A stretch of 8,823 nucleotides of DNA from Aquiflexum sp041749095 (GTDB lineage: Bacteria; Bacteroidota; Bacteroidia; Cytophagales; Cyclobacteriaceae), in the NCBI RefSeq assembly GCF_041749095.1, contig NZ_JBGTCA010000184.1, forward strand, positions 1-8,823. Reading direction: 5' to 3'. Position 1 is the stretch's first letter. Each line of letters starts with the position of its first letter. The notes under the pieces are model-generated. The model was not told where the DNA came from. It was given only the letters and a program-made list of their open reading frames with translations, and did no database searches. Shown here piece by piece: positions 6,499-8,823 of this stretch. The translations under genes and the position numbers were made by a program.

Positions 6499-6526
6499 GA
6501 CGGAAGACCGAAGACGGAAGACGGAA
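6499..6526. repeat. Tandem heptamer repeat, four units of GAC(G/C)GAA
   Basis: Four consecutive 7-base units read GACGGAA, GACCGAA, GACGGAA, GACGGAA, followed by a degenerate partial unit (GAAGG, 6527-6531). One unit has a single G to C change. The strand is strongly purine-rich. It lies just after the T-run of the VOC terminator, in a gap with no gene. From memory, GGAAGAC-type heptamers recur in intergenic regions of Cytophagales genomes; that recollection could not be checked here. It could be a slippage-prone microsatellite or a dispersed element. Confidence 0.85.
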
Positions 6527-6556
6527 GAAGGTGTCATTTAATTTTCTAGCCTAAAA

Positions 6557-6602
6557 TTTGGTTTGCTTTACCGATACCAAAAGATAGGAAACTATTTTCC
6601 TA
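6557..6602 (-). terminator. Weak hairpins at the 3' end of fdhD
   Basis: TAGGAAA (6585-6591) pairs with TTTCCTA (6596-6602) around CTAT and covers the fdhD stop codon. A second stem, TTTGGT (6557-6562) with ACCAAA (6576-6581), is followed on the minus strand by a short T-run. Both are AT-rich and short. Transcription of fdhD should end here because the VOC gene points the other way, but neither stem is convincing alone. Confidence 0.3.
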
Positions 6603-7451
6603 ATCCGGAAATAGAACCCGCTCTTTTCCTGAATAGATATTGAAGCTGCCGCTTTTTAAAAAACCTATAAGGGTAATTCCTTTTTCTTCTGCCATTGAAA
6701 CGGCCAAACTTGAAGGGGCACCTACTGCTACCAAAATGGGAATTCCTGCTTTGATGGATTTTTGGACCAATTCAAAACTTATTCTGCCACTCAGCATCAC
6801 CAAGTGCTGATCTAAAGGCATGATGTCATTTTCCAATGCGGCACCTACCACTTTATCAAAGGCATTGTGGCGACCAACATCTTCGCGAAGAATCAATAAC
6901 TCCCCATTTGAACTGAACAATGCCGCTGCATGCATCCCCCCAGTATATTTGAAACCTACCTGGACTTCCAAAAGCCTTTTGTTCAAAAGAGAAAAGAGTT
7001 CGGATTTGATTTTAGGTATCCCGGGTTCCATTTTCACTCCCAATGTGCTAATGGAATCAATGGCGCTTTTGCCACAGATACCACAACTGGAATTGGTCAG
7101 AAACTGCCGGTCTAAGCTTGTCGGATCAAACTCAACCGAAGGATCGAGTTTGACGATCAACACATTTCCTTTTTCTTCTGGTTTGACTTTTTTGCAATAC
7201 CTGATCAATTGGATATCATCTCTTTTTTGAATGATGTTTTCTGCCAATAAAAATCCGGTTGCCAGTTCAAAATCATGACCGGGAGTTCTCATCGTCACTG
7301 TAAGGGCTTTTTCCTTCCATGCCTCCCCTTTACCAAATTGCAATTTGATCTGTAAAGGTTCTTCAACCGCCAAAAGATCGTTTTTGGATTCCAGCAGATT
7401 ATCATTCCAGGAATTGATTTTGACCCAAGTTACCGGAGAATCTGTTTTCAT
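6600..7451 (-). CDS. fdhD: FdhD, sulfurtransferase for formate-dehydrogenase-type molybdenum cofactor
   Basis: Cytosolic maturation factor that carries sulfur from the cysteine desulfurase to the molybdenum cofactor and delivers the sulfurated cofactor to formate-dehydrogenase-type enzymes. I start it at the ATG at 7451, giving 283 residues (E. coli FdhD has 277). The frame opens further to a TTG at 7502, but that would overlap the upstream gene by 55 bases. Visible motifs in this numbering: TPGHDFELATGFLLAE (56-71), SSCGICGK with the conserved CxxC at 123 and 126, TGGMHAAAL (170-178), EDVGRHNAFDKV (190-201), SGRISFELVQK (221-231) and GAPSSLAV (244-251). All key positions are present. The upstream molybdoenzyme gene ends in the same ATGA that starts fdhD, so the two are translationally coupled and that enzyme is the expected client. 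Confidence 0.97.
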   Translation of the reverse strand: MKTDSPVTWVKINSWNDNLLESKNDLLAVEEPLQIKLQFGKGEAWKEKALTVTMRTPGHDFELATGFLLAENIIQKRDDIQLIRYCKKVKPEEKGNVLIVKLDPSVEFDPTSLDRQFLTNSSCGICGKSAIDSISTLGVKMEPGIPKIKSELFSLLNKRLLEVQVGFKYTGGMHAAALFSSNGELLILREDVGRHNAFDKVVGAALENDIMPLDQHLVMLSGRISFELVQKSIKAGIPILVAVGAPSSLAVSMAEEKGITLIGFLKSGSFNIYSGKERVLFPD

Positions 7452-8823
7452 CGGATACCGGATTTTTTGATCGATACCTCCACAAATTTGGATGCAGGGC
7501 AAAAGGATTCGGGGGATTTATTGTCTATGGCAACCAATACATTCCCCTCAGGAAAATAAACCCCAACACAACCTTTGGATATCTGATATGGTACCACTTG
7601 GAAATCTCTTAATTCTCTTTTTTGCCCATTGAAATGGCCAGTGATATCCACAAAATCTTCTGATGCAACTCCAATGGTTTTCATATCATCTTCATGCATC
7701 ATAACTACCTCCCTACTGTTTTTGATTCCCCGATACCTATCATCAAAACCATAAACAGTCGTATTGAACTGGTCATGACTTCTAACAGTCATCAAAATAA
7801 AATTCCCTTTTCCGATTTCATTTTGGGGCAAGGGATTGACAGTGAAATGGGCTTTCCCATCCTGGGTTTGAAACTCTCCTTCCCGGTTGCAATTGGGCAG
7901 GTAAAAGCCTCCTGCTTTTCTGACTCTTTGATTATAATCCTCAAAACCGTCAATCACAGCTTCTATTTTTTCTCTGATAAGGTCGTAATCCTGAGCTAAT
8001 GATTTCCAATCTGTTTTGCTTTTGTTTTTCAATGTTGCCTGTGCAATTCCACAGATGATTTCCACTTCGCTCTTGAGATTCGGAGAAACCGGTGGCAGAT
8101 CTCCCATGGACATTCTTACCCTTCCTCCGGTATCTTCGGTACTTACAAATTGTGAGCCTTTGGTACTTACATCCGCATCTGTCCTCCCCAAACAAGGGAG
8201 AATAAGTGCTGCTTTTCCATGGATTAAATGACTCCTGTTGAGTTTGGTGGAAACATGGGCTGTAAGATCACAGTTTCTCAGTCCCTCAAAAACCAGGTTG
8301 GTATCAGGTGCCGCCAAACAGAAATTACCTCCCAATCCGAAAAACACTTTGACCTTATTTTTGGCCATGGCTTTAACTGCCTCCACCGTAGAGTTTCCAT
8401 GTTTTCTGGGAGCCTTAAATTCAAATTCCCTTTCCATCCTATCCAAAAAAGTATCCGGCATTTTTTCCCAAATCCCCATAGTCCTATCTCCCTGCACATT
8501 GCTGTGCCCTCTGACGGGAAGGGTGCCTGCTCCTTTCTTTCCAATAGATCCTTTCAGTAATATTAAGTTGACGATCTCCCTGATGGTATCTTCTGCATTC
8601 CGGTGCTGGGTAACTCCCATTGCCCAAGCGATGATGATTTTTTGATTGTCTCTGAGCAATGCTGCAGCCTGAAATACCAAATCAGGTTCCAGTCCACTTT
8701 GTAAAATCAATTCCTCCAGATTTGATTGTTCCAATTCCTTAATCAAATCTTCAAAGCCTGTAGTTTTTGATTTAATAAAGGCATGGTCAAAAACTTTTCC
8801 ACTACTTTTCAAATCCTCCTCAT
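7448..8823 (-). CDS. YdeP/FdhF-like molybdopterin oxidoreductase alpha subunit, C-terminal part (5' end outside window)
   Basis: Predicted molybdenum-cofactor enzyme of the DMSO-reductase superfamily, in the formate-dehydrogenase-like YdeP group (the family modelled as 'oxidoreductase alpha (molybdopterin) subunit'). About 458 residues are visible out of the usual 750 or so, with the frame open to the window edge. The start region, any N-terminal iron-sulfur cluster and the catalytic-site segment are therefore out of view. Diagnostic stretches are WAMGVTQHRNAEDTI, GKKGAGTLPVRGHSNVQGDR (94-113 of the visible part), FFGLGGNFCLAAPDT, and the C-terminal cofactor-binding domain with TVRSHDQFNTTVYGFDDRYR and GVYFPEGNVLVA. 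No signal peptide can be judged. Enzymes of this group are annotated as formate dehydrogenase-like, but the substrate is often unproven. E. coli YdeP is linked to acid resistance. Direct coupling to fdhD supports dependence on sulfurated cofactor. Confidence 0.93.
   Translation of the reverse strand, partial: EEDLKSSGKVFDHAFIKSKTTGFEDLIKELEQSNLEELILQSGLEPDLVFQAAALLRDNQKIIIAWAMGVTQHRNAEDTIREIVNLILLKGSIGKKGAGTLPVRGHSNVQGDRTMGIWEKMPDTFLDRMEREFEFKAPRKHGNSTVEAVKAMAKNKVKVFFGLGGNFCLAAPDTNLVFEGLRNCDLTAHVSTKLNRSHLIHGKAALILPCLGRTDADVSTKGSQFVSTEDTGGRVRMSMGDLPPVSPNLKSEVEIICGIAQATLKNKSKTDWKSLAQDYDLIREKIEAVIDGFEDYNQRVRKAGGFYLPNCNREGEFQTQDGKAHFTVNPLPQNEIGKGNFILMTVRSHDQFNTTVYGFDDRYRGIKNSREVVMMHEDDMKTIGVASEDFVDITGHFNGQKRELRDFQVVPYQISKGCVGVYFPEGNVLVAIDNKSPESFCPASKFVEVSIKKSGIR

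Noticed and set aside
7452..7502. TTG start at 7502 for fdhD
   Set aside because: It would overlap the molybdoenzyme gene by 55 bases. The ATG at 7451 gives a classic ATGA overlap and a normal FdhD length.
8228..8645. Open frames of 110 and 135 codons on the + strand opposite the molybdoenzyme gene
   Set aside because: They are antisense shadows of a conserved coding sequence, with no family resemblance.

Overview
The window looks like a Bacteroidota chromosome, most likely Cytophagales/Cyclobacteriaceae. The reasons are moderately low GC, gene starts without clear Shine-Dalgarno sequences, TAnnTTTG-type -7 boxes, a tandem GACGGAA heptamer of a kind I associate with these genomes, and the gene families present. 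This placement is an inference from sequence style; no rRNA or marker gene is present. All genes look intact except the two cut by the window edges. I see no tRNA, rRNA, CRISPR array, transposase, integrase or phage gene.

Left part (1-2852, + strand): the C-terminal two thirds of a sodium:solute symporter is followed after 2 bases by a single 623-residue gene that fuses a NagB-type glucosamine-6-phosphate deaminase to a NagA-type N-acetylglucosamine-6-phosphate deacetylase. Together they suggest uptake of an amino sugar or a related sugar and its conversion to fructose-6-phosphate. The kinase or epimerase that would be needed is not in view.

Middle (2853-4417): an isolated + strand gene encodes a Fic protein with an N-terminal winged-helix domain, a class II-type inhibitory motif and a Fic core in which the catalytic His is Gln. 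Its short upstream region holds a 14-bp inverted repeat (one mismatch) that overlaps both a -7-like box and the start codon, plus further TGTCGT half-sites. This looks like autoregulation. The gene ends inside a 16-bp hairpin that separates it from the convergent neighbour.

Right-middle (4418-6599): a minus-strand pair encodes a Tat-signal Gfo/Idh/MocA oxidoreductase and a lipoprotein with a SnoaL/DUF4440-like fold. A VOC-family protein is transcribed divergently from it. The gap downstream of the VOC gene holds a hairpin plus T9 terminator and the heptamer repeat.

Right part (6600-8823, minus strand): the C-terminal part of a YdeP/FdhF-like molybdopterin oxidoreductase overlaps fdhD by ATGA. 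FdhD is the sulfurtransferase that matures formate-dehydrogenase-type molybdenum cofactor, so this is an enzyme plus its maturation factor.

Most of the window is ordinary metabolism. The locus most worth follow-up is the Fic gene with its variant catalytic motif and its palindromic operator; second is the NagB-NagA fusion.
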